A stretch of DNA of 64,000 nucleotides from Bisporella sp. PMI_857 (taxonomy: Eukaryota; Ascomycota; Leotiomycetes; Helotiales; Helotiaceae). Where the stretch lies: assembly GCA_021307315.1 (NCBI GenBank), contig JAJSPD010000011.1, positions 744,001 through 808,000 on the forward strand, read 5' to 3'. This document shows, piece by piece, positions 19,924-31,770 of the stretch (position 1 is its first letter; each line of letters begins with the position of its first letter). Under the pieces are notes generated by a model that made no database searches, had not been told where the DNA came from, and worked only from the letters and a program-made list of their open reading frames with translations. The position numbers and the translations under genes are program-made.

Positions 19924-22900
19924 ATGATGGCTTTTCCAACGTTCATTCCGTGTCAGAAAACTCGTACACAATCATTCTTGATACTTTATCTGTTCTTCGT
20001 TTCTGTCCTGTCTTTACCGGCTTCTATTCCGAAAATTGACATTCCAGACAACAATTCAACATGTATAAATATTTTCTTCGAGTAAGTATTTCTCCTCCAA
20101 CTATGTGTCTTGAGATAAAGTCGCCCTGATCAGTGAAGATGGCTAATTCTAAATTCTCACAGCCCAAACGACTACTCCGTCAAGCCAGCCCGGCTTCTAC
20201 AAGCTCCAGTCTGCGAGGCTTCAGTGATCTCATCTCGTGATCTTCTACTCGGTCGACAGGTTACACAGGATGAAGACTACTCTTGTAGCGAAGGAAGGCC
20301 ATGTCGAAATGGTAAAGAGGATTGTCGAAAGATGTCAGATACCTGGACTGACGCTTAGTAGGAGCATGCTGCCCCAAGGCGACAGGATGGTGTAATTATG
20401 GACCCGAAGCATGCAGTACGAGCAATATTTCTCCGAATGAAGTTTGCTTTAGCAACTGCGATGCAAAAGCAGAGTGTGGGCAAAACGCTGCGACTCCCGG
20501 AAAAGAATGGAATGTCCTTTGAACGTGTAAGCATATTGAATCTAGTGTCTGGTCACGGGCTGATGAGCGAAGTTACTGTTCCGAATTCGGATATTGTGGA
20601 ATGACAGAAGACTTTTGTCATGTTTCGGCAGAAGAAAATAAAGGCTGTCAAAGCAACTCTGAGCAACCAGGTTCTGGCAGCAGTGGCGGGAATGTGAGGA
20701 AGCGAGTTATTAGATATTATGAAGCTTGGGTGCATGCAAGAGCTTGTAATGGAATGGTATGTTGATCAGCTACGCACTGGAATAGGAGCTGACTTCAACA
20801 TTAGTCTCTCAACCAGATTCCCCTAATGCCGACGACTGCGAATGGCGTGGGACTGCTCCATCATGTAATGGTCGCTGTCATGATGGTGAAGTTGCCCTGC
20901 AGTTGAACAGATGGGGCGACGGTAAGTACTGCGAGGACGGGAACAAGGCATACTGTTGCAAAGTGCCTGAAGGACGCACGAACAAATGCTACTGGAGTGG
21001 CATGGGAGAATCTTGTAGATCTGGGGATAAACCTCTGGTAACATTCCCCCTTCGATGTCTGAATTGTACTGATCACATTATAGACATTTGCTGGAACGTT
21101 CCTGTCAACCATTGCCGACTTTGCTCAGTTCTTTGGAATCATCGGTGATCTTCTATCCGACATGTTGAATGACTTAGACATGGAACTTCTTGAGCTTTAC
21201 TGTTGTCCACCTGACTCACTCGAACGGTGGACTAACTGCAATTGGTATGGTAAACCAGGGTCTTGCTTTGATAACCACTGCGAGCTCAATACCCAGGTCT
21301 AAATGGCAACGAACAAGTAGTACGTCCAACCCCTCTCCTTGTTTTGTTATAATATGGGAGTCGTAATATCCGGAGAGCTGTCTTGGGAGTTCATCCACTC
21401 TTTGTTCTCGAGAGTCGAGACCTTAAACGAAGATACAGTTGACCTTCGTGAAAACACTACTGACTTCGTTGAAGTGGCCAGGGCGAATCATGTTCACCCA
21501 GACTGGAGCGTGCCTGAGTTTTCTGCTGTGATCCGCCCGGTGGAGAACCACTCTTTCCCCTAGTACCTCTGGACCGCATCTTCAAGAATCCTCCAATTGG
21601 CGACACCATCGACACAAAGTTTGACCTCAATGTCGACAATACGTGGGGAGACGGCGTGGAAGATACGCTAGGCGGTGACAATCCCAGCGATGCTGCAGTA
21701 TCCTTCTACCTCATGGCCTCGAACGAGGAGATTCAGACATCATTGGACAAAAGAGATGGTTCCCATTGGGAACTCTTCAACTGCAACGATGCTGCTAGCG
21801 AGGAGGAGCAGACCATTCAAATGTTCTGTACTGATGTTTCAGCGAAGAGTAACTGCGGCCATATTAGTCGAGGTGATGGTGTCCCAGGAACAATCATAGA
21901 AATGCCGAAAGGATGTGGACCTGGGAAATATGCTGTTGCGAAAACCATGGTCCCGTCCGAAAACCAAACTCTACCCCATCATCTGTACAAACGAAACTAC
22001 GGTCATAAGCCAGTCGTTTATGACTTGACATTTGACTACCGATTTGAGAGAGTTCCTCGAAGGTTTGGGCCTACTCAACTACGAGTCGATTACAGCAATC
22101 AGGTTGTCAGTACATCGAGTGCCAGCTTTGTGGCATTTATATGCTAATATTTTCCTAGGGATACTGGGACAATATAGTTGCGAAAGCCGCAGGTACAAAG
22201 AAGAAGAAGAAGCGGTCACTCGAAGCCATGGGTGGCAACCACAAGCGCTGGCTCGAAGAGGAATTCCGCGATGACATGCATTTCGGAGGTCCTAGTAAAG
22301 AAGAGCTACATAAGCGCTGGTTCGGTGAAGATATCGTTTCCTGGCTGAGAGGTCTCCTGAATGGAGGAATCAAGCCAACCTTTCGACACTATTACACCGA
22401 CGAGATCAGTGCCATCATTCTTCAAGAAGATTGGGAATGTCAGCTGAATGTGAACACAAGAGCTGCTGCAAACATTGTAAGTCCAACTCTTCATTATTAT
22501 CGCGTGTCTCCCAAGTCTGGAAAACACATCAGAGTTCTGAGTTTCTATCAATGTCATTTGTCTCTCAGATCCGAGAGGCTTCATATAAGAGTCGTCATTC
22601 TCAGCATATACCTCGAGAGCTGGCTTGAGATTTCCTTTGCTCTCCACCTCTAGAGCATCGAAAGAAATAAACTAACTTTGTTAAAGGAAGCAATCGCGAC
22701 GACCTCAGTCAGGATTGCGACCTCTTTCGGTCTAACAATTGTTACCACTCTAAACGAGGGCGGGTTTCTAGACCTCAGTAACTCATTCCTACATTTCAAC
22801 AATGAAGGAGAGATTACCGCTACCTTCACCCTCGATGCGATTGCCAAGGTTGACTTCGACTCCAAACCGTTCAACCTGACAAAAGTACCCCTACCAGGAG

Positions 22901-24688
22901 CCGGATTTCGAGTCCCTGGCGTCATGACAATCGGACCTGAATTTATTCTAGATGCTCAGGTAAAGGCTGGTATTGCCATTTCCGGACACGTCGAAGCAAA
23001 AGTCGAGATCGCGTCATGGGAGATTCGGCAAACGTATACAGAGCAGACCGATGAGTTCAAACCACAAGAACTAGATTCGCCGAGTAAAAATCTAGATGTC
23101 TCGGGATTGAAGCAGCCTGAGTTTGATGCTTCGGTTCAAGCGACGGGGTATATGGAGGCTCATATCATGCCCACGTTGAGTTTCGGCATTGACGTGGACA
23201 AGGAATGGAGAGTTGGAAAGTGTACCGCAGAATTAGTGGCCGATGGCTGGGTACGGATGCGAGCGAAATCAGACATTGTCAGTGGAGATTGTGGATTTGC
23301 GTATGCGGTTGATGCTGGTGCTGGACTCGTTGGGAAGGCCACCGTTCCAGATGCATTCCATTGGGAACCAGAAACATTATCATTCGGTTCCATCTCGAGA
23401 ACTCGGATTCCTAATAATGGAGATGAGTGGAAATGTCTGACTAACGAAGGCACTGGAAGAAGAAGGGATATCAACACAACAGGATATGGTCTGATAGAGG
23501 GAACCGAACCAGTGATACTGAAAAAGCGTCTCACAACCTATGGGCCAGTTTTCAGGCTGCCAAAAGCGGGGTGCCCAACCAAAGGAGGATCAGCGGAAAC
23601 TGTTGACTGTAGATTGATCTTTGGTGTTGACGGTACTGACGAGCCGGATGGCGACAATATGAAAAGAGATCTATTCTCCAAGGGACCAGACTTTGCCAGG
23701 GGAACTCGATCAGAAGACGAGCCACATTTGCTTGAGGAAAGACAGGTCAAGAAGATCACAGCTTGCAGCGGCAACGGCGCGCAGACAATATTCTATCCCG
23801 ATTATCCTGATGCAATAATCATATACGACAATGCTGATTGGGCTGACTGCAACAACTATCTTTTTGGCGTTCAGGCTGTAGAACAACCTGTGGAAAGACC
23901 CCCTGGAAGTCTAACTCCCACTGAAAGGTATATTGCAGAGCATGTTCTTGAGGCTCAAATGCTTAAAATGTTTATGGACGCCAATTATCGACAACCGGGC
24001 AACACGAACTCTGTTTGTTCGCAGATGTCCAGATATTGGAACAGAGGCAATGTACCAATTGCTGGTCAGCCCCAGAATCCATGGGTATATGTAGCAAAAG
24101 CATATCCTGGAGATGGACGCAATGAAGGTGAACTTATGAGAATCATTGAAGTGCTCAACCTTGTGAAAGAGCGGGTGAGTCGTACTTAGGAGAATATGGA
24201 TGTGTTGAGTCGAATAGCTAACAAGTTTCCAGGGCTTCAAAGGCACCACAATCACGGCTGCTAGCAAGTTGACCAATGCGGTAGCGAGCGAGCAGACGGT
24301 TCATTCCGCTATCCGCAACATGAAAAATGCGTTAATGGTATACAAATACATGGCAATGCTAGCTATTCGCACGATATATCGCGACCAAGCGAGACGAGTG
24401 GAAGTGCACTTTGCAACCGCAGAGGCGGCAATCCAGGCCAATGATCCTACTTATACTCCTCATGGACTCCAGGCGGCATGGCTCGCCTGGGCGACTGGAC
24501 ATACCACAGTAACAATTAGTCGTTTTGATACTTTCTCCAACACATGGGTGCCACAGATTGAGAATGTCCTGGCGAATACTGTTCCTGCCAACGATGACCC
24601 AGGAAGAGCTGCCTTAAGAGTAAAGATTACCACTTTGAGAGCGGAGGTCAACGCTGTAATTGGGACTTGGACAAATCCTTTGCCGTAG
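19924..24688 (+). pseudogene. Killer-toxin-like (GH18 subgroup C) chitinase pseudogene lacking its catalytic barrel
   Basis: Exons 19924-20081, 20163-20311 and 20362-20526 have GT-AG joins. They encode a hydrophobic N-terminal secretion signal (SFLILYLFFVSVLSLP), a LysM-position linker (DEDYSCSE), then a chitin-binding type 1 module (ECGQNAATPG, then YCSEFGYCGMTEDFC after 20572). One base appears lost near 20515, shifting frame inside this module. Next comes RYYEAWVHARACNGM, the opening of a GH18 barrel. Only about 30 bp later (near 20825), in another frame, the sequence is already the region after the barrel (ADDCEWRG, then NKAYCC). The whole catalytic domain is therefore deleted. The long C-terminal extension follows, with further introns (about 21040-21084, 22105-22159, 22479-22680 and 24174-24232) and an in-frame TAA at 21299-21301, probably CAA to TAA. 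The best-kept part is 22678-24189, then 24233-24688. Subgroup C chitinases act outside the cell on chitin walls; this copy cannot. Confidence 0.8.
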
Positions 24689-24871
24689 TGTGGAAAAGAA
24701 TGTACATGAGGCAATGGCTGAGAGGCTTTCGCATGCAAATCTCACATTTGACATTTTTGTAAAAATCTTTTAGTATTGACAACGTCAAACTTGACAACGG
24801 TGATACATTGACCTAGGAGATTTGGGAATTGTATTATACCCAACGGTGAGCAGTATTAGACGTCCATGACT

Positions 24872-26476
24872 TCATATCTCCATGAGTTGGTTCCCGTTCC
24901 ATATGTTAAATCCGTTGACTTCAGACCCTGTAATATCCGTAATCGCCTGCTTTAATTCTTGCGGAATGTCCCAGTCCGTAGCTTCGCCATCGTAACTTGA
25001 CGTCACCTGTGTCAAGAGCAAATCCCAGCGTGGCCATTCGAAGACCTCCATGTCTGACTCAAGACTAATATGTCTCAATTTCGAGCTCTTCGATCCTGCA
25101 ATACGATATTCGAGGTCTGTAACTAGACTAGTGCCCATGGATCCGATTTGTAACGTCAGGTTTCGAAGGGAGGGCATCCGAGAAACAGACAAGATCGCCT
25201 CCAACAGAAAGGGATTGTAGACCTCAGGGTCAGGTCGGTTACGCCAGAGATGATTTGGCTGCTCTCCGTTTAGCTTGACCCATTCCCATACAGCAGGGTA
25301 ATCCTCCGCATCAGAATCAGCGGAATCGATGACTTCTTCTTCGTCCTCTGAATCGTATGAACGTTCATTATTGGGCTCAGTCGAGTCTGGATCTCCAGTA
25401 TAGTACCAGCCCCCGCTTGGAGTCATAGTACTAAGTTGTAAGTTCAAAATTTCCAGCGACGGCCATTCGGATTACTCGGAATCTGAGCTTGTGATATTGA
25501 AGAATTCGTTTGATAAGATAAACGACCCTGTCAATTTGAGAGTCTTTATCGTGGGAAGCTGGGCCACTTTCCGTAGCGCAATACTTAAATCGTCTGCGCC
25601 CGTTTGCGGATTGAGTAAACTTCTTGACTGAAAGCTGTGATTGAAGACTTCGGCATCACTCCAGTAGATGTTGAGTTCCCTCAACGAGGATAACTTGGCG
25701 CCAGATAGGGCCTGAGCCAGTGCTAGAAAATGATGGTCAACTTATAGATGAAGCAAGAACTGGGAGAGAATCCTACAAGTTCTGATCTCCAACCTGAGGT
25801 CATGAAGTCGAACTTCAGGCCCAGAAAAATACCAACGGACTGTCTCTACAGCAGGCAGTGCACGTAAGATCGATTCAATAACCGTGGGATGCAGATTTCG
25901 ACCTCCACTCTGCTCTATTTCAGCAACCTGAGTAAGAGCAGGGAGAGGCTCAGGGTCCAGGTTATCAAATTTGATATATGTGTTATTGTTTCGATCTGGG
26001 CCAGTCCCTTCACTAACAGAGGCAGCGCCTTGATCGTGCGAATCCATAGGCGACGACACTTCTATCTGAAGACCAAAAGAAGGGCCACCATCGGTCTCGT
26101 AGGTATGAAGGCGAACAAACAGGCTCAGTAGTTCTCTGGAAAAGATTGTATCATTCTCTGAGCACTCTCGACGACTTGGCAGCTTGCCCCATCGTGTGAT
26201 ACTGAACGATGGTAAGATGATGTGGTACTTGAGTTTCTTCAATGATAATCGCCGGCGAGTATCTCCAAAGATGACATCGAGCTGACTCGCATCGTCACTT
26301 CGCACGCACACCTCCGCCATAGTGCGAGCTTCAATGACGGGTTGCCAGTCGCGTGAAATGGTGGCAAGTGGGGCCAAAGGTGTGTCGAGATTGTCAATTA
26401 CTCTGAAGAAGCTTTCTGTTGGCACTTTGTTCATGGTTTCTGTTTGTAGACTCTTGTGGTGGGGATATATTGACAA
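24872..26476 (-). pseudogene. F-box-like/LRR-type protein pseudogene
   Basis: Minus-strand segments 26476-25742, 25684-25472 and 25447-24872. The N-terminal part has the F-box-like stretch FFRVIDNLDTPLAPLATIS followed by RDWQPVIEAR. The second contains SSLRELNIYWSDAEV, and the third TPSGGWYYTGDP with an acidic patch, then SVSRMPSLRNLTLQ. This order matches a Leotiomycete F-box family related to the DUF6546 gene nearby (recalled). Segments two and three are in one frame, separated by a single TAA at about 25470. Segment one stops at 25742 and needs a frame change of about 20-70 bp to join. No proper splice pair is seen there. A frayed but recent pseudogene; substrate adaptor function is inferred from the F-box. 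Confidence 0.6.
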
Positions 26477-26734
26477 AGATGAAAAGGGGGTGGAGCTCTC
26501 ACATTTGATATGCGCACCTCGCTGATGCCCAGGCGCTACCCACTAACCGAAGAACGAACAACAATGGTACAAGGAAGTAACCCCGCAAATTGTATTAAAA
26601 TGTCGCATCGGATGCAGCTCAACCCAGTGTCCTCGAATGAAGATGCTTGTCATTGAGTTGAACAAATACATAGAAAAATTTCGCTCAAGTTACGTAAATG
26701 ATTAGATGATATGATAAATCAGCCTATGAGATGA

Positions 26735-26913
26735 TGTCGGAAATGGGTTCTATTAGGCAGGGAATCAATTAGAGGATCTGTGAGGGTATCACGGCGATGG
26801 AAATACAGGCTTGTAAGAGCGTTACGGATGATGATATTGTCTATAGTTCTAAGCCGTAAATGAGGGGAAGAGATTTCTAGCTCCTGGCTAATTACGTAAG
26901 CCGATTCCTGACA
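26735..26913 (+). repeat. Solo LTR, family F4 (179 bp)
   Basis: TGTCGGAAATGGG...GATTCCTGACA with an exact target duplication GATGA (26730-26734 and 26914-26918). Other copies: 53662-53844 (-), 5985-6132 (partial). Confidence 0.9.
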
Positions 26914-27096
26914 GATGATTACCTAGGACAAATGACTTCGGTGAGAGCACTCTTCTAGTGTTTGCGATCAAATGTAGACTTGACATCTTCGCTGCAAACA
27001 AATCTTTACCAACCTCTTCTTGTTCTTCTTCAAATTTTGTCTCGTACTCGTCCAAGATTCGAGAGAAGCAACATTTTCCAGTCACGATAAGATAAC

Positions 27097-27327
27097 TGTT
27101 GGTATCACTCTCTGTGATACCTTCTTCGTATTGATGACTTGCAATAGCTTAAGTCGGTTACCCACGGGGCACGTAGCACCGCGATCTCAGCGCAGTGCTA
27201 TATGTGCTCGTTGTAGGTGGTTGACTTGTTCTTCATTTTTCTAAGTTACGTCCTACGAGCGAGAACTTAAATACATTCAGGTGGTGGCCTGTGCGTCATG
27301 GAACGTTCACATGACTTTATACCAACA
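27097..27327 (+). repeat. Solo LTR, family F5 (231 bp)
   Basis: TGTTGGTATCACTCTCTG...TTTATACCAACA with an exact target duplication ATAAC (27092-27096 and 27328-27332). Other copies: 47397-47633, and variants at 18942-19160 and 27390-27600. Confidence 0.9.
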
Positions 27328-27389
27328 ATAACTGATATCCCTGCTCAAAACCCCACCTAACCAAAACCGCATGTGATCTACTAAACTAA

Positions 27390-27600
27390 TTGTATCACTT
27401 TCTGTGATACTTCGTATGATGATTTGCAATTGCTTAAGTCGGTTACCCACGGGGCACGTAGCACCGCCATCTCAGCGCAGTGCTATATATGCTCGTTGCA
27501 GGTGGTTGACTTGTTCTTGTTCATTCTAAGTGCTAATCTACGTACGAAAGCCATAATACATTCGTGTGGTCCGTGCGTCGCGGGGTACTATTCACTCGTA
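27390..27600 (+). repeat. Variant LTR, family F5, lacking intact ends
   Basis: Shares the F5 core from TGTATCACTTTCTGTGATAC onward and ends in the same CTATTCACTC variant as 18942-19160. It lies only 60 bp from the complete F5 copy, on the same strand. Confidence 0.7.
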
Positions 27601-27773
27601 GCAAATCAAAGAAATTGAAGATTCTTATCCCAAAAATTTGGGGTAGACGATTAATCTCATCCTTCGTGACATTGTTATTTGGATCCACAAAATTCGCTGG
27701 TGCTTGTAGCGAGGAAAATGTCCCAGGTTAAGTTATTCCGCATATTCCTAGACTGGTAGCAGAGATTGAGCTA

Positions 27774-29392
27774 TTAGCTTTGCACTCCTTCTCCAATTAT
27801 GTGCTCCATCTGAATCTGCCGCAATGAGACAGGGCGAATAACCGGCCTTGACAGTTTCAAATGGCGTATAGCATCACCATGAGACTTGACACAAGCACCA
27901 GTATCCAGCAACTCCTTGACAATAACATGTCCTTGGCCGCGATGCTTCAGTGCTACGGAGTCCCAAGCCTGGATCACGGGAGGTCGCAGGGCCAATTCCC
28001 ATGTTCCTCTCCATGTTATTACAGCAGGTCGCTCTCGCTCAGGTCGCTGGTACTTGAAAAGCATCGCTAATCCCTTTTCTCCGTTCCATATTTCCATTGT
28101 TTCAAGATTCGGCATTTTCATGGCCGCTGCTGCTGCTCCCCGGAGCATGTCATCCAACTCCGTCGGGCACTCCTGTGGTACGAGCAGTCGTGAAGTCAGC
28201 GCAAGCCAAGTTAAGTTGGGCCATTTCCAGGAAAGTTCTCGAGCACCAAAAAAATGGCTAGCGTCTACTATGAACGACGCTGAAAGGTGTTCAAGCGTAA
28301 GACTAGCGCTAGCAACCGCCCGGCTAACATAAAAAGATGGTGTTCGCACAGGATCACAGCTCATATTAATGTAACTAGCTGGGTACGTTTGGTCGAAATT
28401 CTCGAAGATTACGAGTCTCCGTAGTCGATCGGAAGTGAGCGATTCAAAAAGAAGTTGCAAAGCTACAAAAAACAAGAGTATTAGCAGGTTATCAACAGCC
28501 AATAGTATAACTGGAACACAGAAGTGGCGGAAAACGATAGACTGACGTAATAGCACTCACATTGGTCCGTCCACCGCTGCTGATTATCGAACCATTCCCT
28601 CCAAGGCTCGTAATGAATTTCCTGGAGTCCAGGCATACGGGCAAACATATGTGCCAACGCGGCCGGCTTCCATCGTCGGCGGTTCTGTTGACGGAGAAGC
28701 ACACCTGTTACTGCCGGGACTAATGGTAGTTGCTGCCACCACTGGAATTCTTGTTTTTCGTTATTAAACGGTCCTTCGCCCATGATTTCGTCAAAGACTT
28801 TCTCGATAGCAGCAAAAGGGGGAACGGAATTTTGACTACCAGCAATCCATCCGTGGTGGTGGTCGCTAGCTTTGACCAATATCGACTGCTTTGTATGTTG
28901 ATTTCGGCCACACATATCGGAAGCAACATCAGGCTCAAAAGTCAGATATTTGAACCAATGCTCTGAGTCGCTGGGGGAGTAAACGCTGATATCTAGCAGC
29001 AAGCTACTGTTTGGTTCCCATACGCTAAGTGTTGAAAAAAGATTTTGGAATGCTGTAGTAATTAGGACATTATCTGCGTTGCTTAGGCCGATCAAATCTG
29101 GATCATGAGGTTCACATTCGGTGCAATTATATTCTTGGAGTTCCAAGCAAAACCAAATGTAGCGTACGAGACTCCTATTGCGATGAACCATCGGACCAAA
29201 ATCGGCGACGCGTGACGACGTCAGCTTGATCCGGGAAAAGTTATGCCGCTCGATGATCGTCTGCCACTCTTGTGACACCGTGGCGAAGTCAGGCAAGTTA
29301 CAACCGTCCTGCAGTAAGACTTCCAAGACCGTAAGACGAATCTCTGCAGGAAAGCAGTGCCAAGATATCATGTTGGCCGTTATCGGCGACAT
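27774..29392 (-). CDS. F-box / DUF6546-type protein
   Basis: Two exons on the minus strand: 29392-28561 and 28462-27774, with a 98-bp intron (GTGAGT...TTGTAG). This gives 506 aa if the ATG at 29392 is used; a second in-frame ATG is at 29371. The N-terminus SWHCFPAEIRLTVLEVLL is an F-box-like helix, followed by DFATVSQEWQTIIE. The middle carries EHWFKYLTFEPD and PLVPAVTGVLLRQQNRRRW. The C-terminal half, after the join TDQ-SLQLLFESL, contains LEHLSASF and the TWRGTWELALRPP stretch I associate with DUF6546. The reading frame is intact across both exons, unlike its degenerate relative at 24872-26476. F-box proteins normally link targets to SCF ubiquitin ligases; no target can be inferred. Confidence 0.85.
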
Positions 29393-29512
29393 TAGTGTCA
29401 CTATCGTGAATAATGACAGGAAAAAAGGTCGATAGATGATATGGGTCGGCAGGACTGATGATTTAGCTTCTCAATCGACTATTGGGTAGATTCCTCTTGA
29501 TTTGTCGGGTTT

Positions 29513-29779
29513 GTGGGCGAGCGGATTGAAGATTTACGTGAGGTTGTGAATAAGCTGTTTTCGCTGACTTTGAACCAAAGCGAAACACGAATCATAACTC
29601 TGCAGCTCATTTTCAGTCCACAAGCTCAACCTCAACCTCAACCTCAAACTCATCAAACTCCTCAACCTCAAACTCAAACTCAAACACAAACTCAGTTTCA
29701 ACCTCAACCTCAACAAAATGCACATGCTTCGACGTCTCAACAGGATTCTGTTCGTACGACATTCGAACGCCCCGAGTAG
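29513..29779 (+). pseudogene. Gag-like remnant with Gln/Pro-rich microsatellite
   Basis: An open frame (88 codons) whose middle is a (CAACCTCAAACT)-type simple repeat at 29619-29717 giving alternating Gln-Pro and Gln-Thr. The beginning (LREVVNKLFSLTLNQSE) and end (RTTFERPE) resemble the N-terminus of fungal retroelement gag proteins, but this is weak. A putative LTR starts 26 bp after its stop. Confidence 0.3.
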
Positions 29780-29804
29780 ATATGTCTTCCATGGACTAAA
29801 TATC

Positions 29805-30025
29805 TGTGGGAACACCCGGGTCGGAGTAATTACTTATACTTTAACCTGAGGGCACGCACGCATGTGTTTCATGCGCAATGCTCGTTGAGGTTGGTGGATA
29901 AGTCTTGATTGTGGGTTAATTCTTGATTGTTGTGAGCTCTTGTTCTAAGGGGTTGAGTAGGATCGAGGTCCCACGTTTCAGGTGCTAGTCACATGATCAT
30001 AAATACATATAAATGGGTACTAACA
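29805..30025 (+). repeat. Putative solo LTR (221 bp), single copy here
   Basis: TGTGGGAACACCC...GGTACTAACA, with flanks ATATC (29800-29804) and ATATT (30026-30030), a target duplication with one mismatch. No second copy in the window, so support is structural only. Confidence 0.5.
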
Positions 30026-30349
30026 ATATTATATGTAGTTTGTTCGGGCCTACGACGGACGGTGTCTGTAGACATGTGTGCGAAAGTATGGCATACCGGG
30101 GAATATCGTCGCCGAAGTGCTCGGCCAGGCTGAACTCGCCATCGTCGCTGCGTTCTAAAAGACGAATTATTCGGCCAGATTCGAGAGGCCTAAAGAAAAG
30201 GGTTCTCAGTGAATATTGAGTCGCCGAATCGGCATTTATGCGAGGTTATCTGTTGAGTTGAAGTCGAAGTTAGATCTAGGCTACGTCTGTGTCGACTTGG
30301 CTGAATAGCAGCCTTGCGGTGGTTGTGCAACGTTGCGAGCGCGCAAAAC
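30026..30349. other. No gene seen
   Basis: Spacer between two LTRs; no coding signal. Confidence 0.4.
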
Positions 30350-30605
30350 TGTAACAACTCAAGCTGAACAGGGATCTCGATCCGTAGATCTAGGTAGAAG
30401 GACTCAGAGGTGTGAACAACTATCAATTGTTATAACTAAGAGAACAAGCTACAGGCAGAAGAAGGGAAGGAGAACAGTGCTTTATATACAGGAAGCTGGC
30501 CAGGGGCCAGTATAAGCGAGCCCTGTAGCATCGGTCGCCAAGCTCTGGGATGCCAAGCCCTGTGGCAGCAGGGGCCAAGCTCGAGATAGGGCCAGGGCCG
30601 TGACA
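30350..30605 (-). repeat. Solo LTR, family F2 (256 bp)
   Basis: Inverse of 4534-4783; exact target duplication AAAAC (30345-30349 and 30606-30610). Confidence 0.92.
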
Positions 30606-30869
30606 AAAACCGGCTAACCGCTAGCTAGCTACTGTACAAAGTTATAGCTAGCCGTCTCGACTATTCAATAATCATGTGTAGGTTACTGATGCTTTAATAA
30701 TCGGCTTTAGTAAACAAATAGAGAATAAGTGTATCGCAATCTTTATAATGTAAAAAATCTACAATAGCGATCGAAATTAGCTTCAGCTATAATTCTATGT
30801 TTTACGCCCACATCTCCAACTACACTAATACCAATATAGCTAGCTTAAACTATCCTTATACTTATATAG

Positions 30870-31042
30870 TGTCACGTCCCGTGCTCCCAAGCACACGTGA
30901 CCTATATTAGGCGAGCTCTCAGAGCGCCTCGTGTATATATAGCCTGCTCTCCTCGAGCTCCTCTTCCTTCCTTAGCTATAGATTCTCGTATTGCACCACC
31001 GTTGCCCTCTGTATCTGTAGATCCACAGCGCGTGCCGTGACA
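30870..31042 (+). repeat. Solo LTR, family F9 (173 bp)
   Basis: TGTCACGTCCCGTGC...GCGTGCCGTGACA with an exact target duplication TATAG (30865-30869 and 31043-31047). Contains a TATATATAG promoter-like stretch. A relative lies at 61356-61558. Confidence 0.88.
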
Positions 31043-31562
31043 TATAGCCACTCTAAAAATATACTGCTTTCAGTTAAAGCCGGCTCTATAACATTATGTA
31101 AAGTATAGTAAGCTTTTGTCAACCGTAGATTATTTCTCCGGTTTCCGGATAAATTCATCTGCTCGATATATTACTGCTAGCTAGAACAATTCTGCCGCTA
31201 TTACTATAGTCCTTTTAGCAGACACCAGCTCAAATCACATCACTTTATATCAACACGATCCGGAATAAACGACCCAATAACGACAGGCGAGTGAAAATCG
31301 CACATCGTTGAACGTAGGCCGAGAATGTGAAGCATTTCAGATACCGAAACGCACAGCCGAAAGGCGGGTGTTCTCGCTTATGATTGGTTCAATGCACCAG
31401 CTTACCATCAATAACCACCGTTGTCAAATATAAAAGCATCAATCCAATAATCCAGGTCTGGAATATACGGTTTGAGATGTCTTGTTTCCAGGTCTTCGAA
31501 ATACTAAGATTCTATTAATAAATGGCATTTTTGCACAACGTCATCCTTTTCACGGGTAATTG
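31043..31562. other. No gene seen
   Basis: Spacer without recognisable coding or repeat content. Confidence 0.4.
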
Positions 31563-31770
31563 TGTCACGACCCTGGCCCTATCTTTTAGAGCTTGGCGAC
31601 CGACGCCACAGGGCTCTAACCCCTGGCCAGCCTCCCATATATAGAGCACAGCTTTCCTTCCTGTCTGTAGCTTGTTCTTTTAGTTATAACAATTGACAGT
31701 CGTTTATACTTTTGAGTCCCTCTACTTGAGATCTACGGATCGAGATTCCTGTTCGCTTTGAGTTGTTGCA
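31563..31770 (+). repeat. Solo LTR, family F2 (208 bp)
   Basis: TGTCACGACCCTGG...GAGTTGTTGCA. Same orientation as 4534-4783 with an internal deletion of about 40 bp. No matching target duplication. Confidence 0.8.

Noticed and set aside
22306..23774. Minus-strand frames in the chitinase relic
   Set aside because: Shadows of the well-conserved plus-strand C-terminal extension.
30350..31770. A complete F2 retrotransposon between the two F2 LTRs
   Set aside because: The LTRs are in opposite orientation, one has its own flanking duplication, and nothing between them is retroelement coding.
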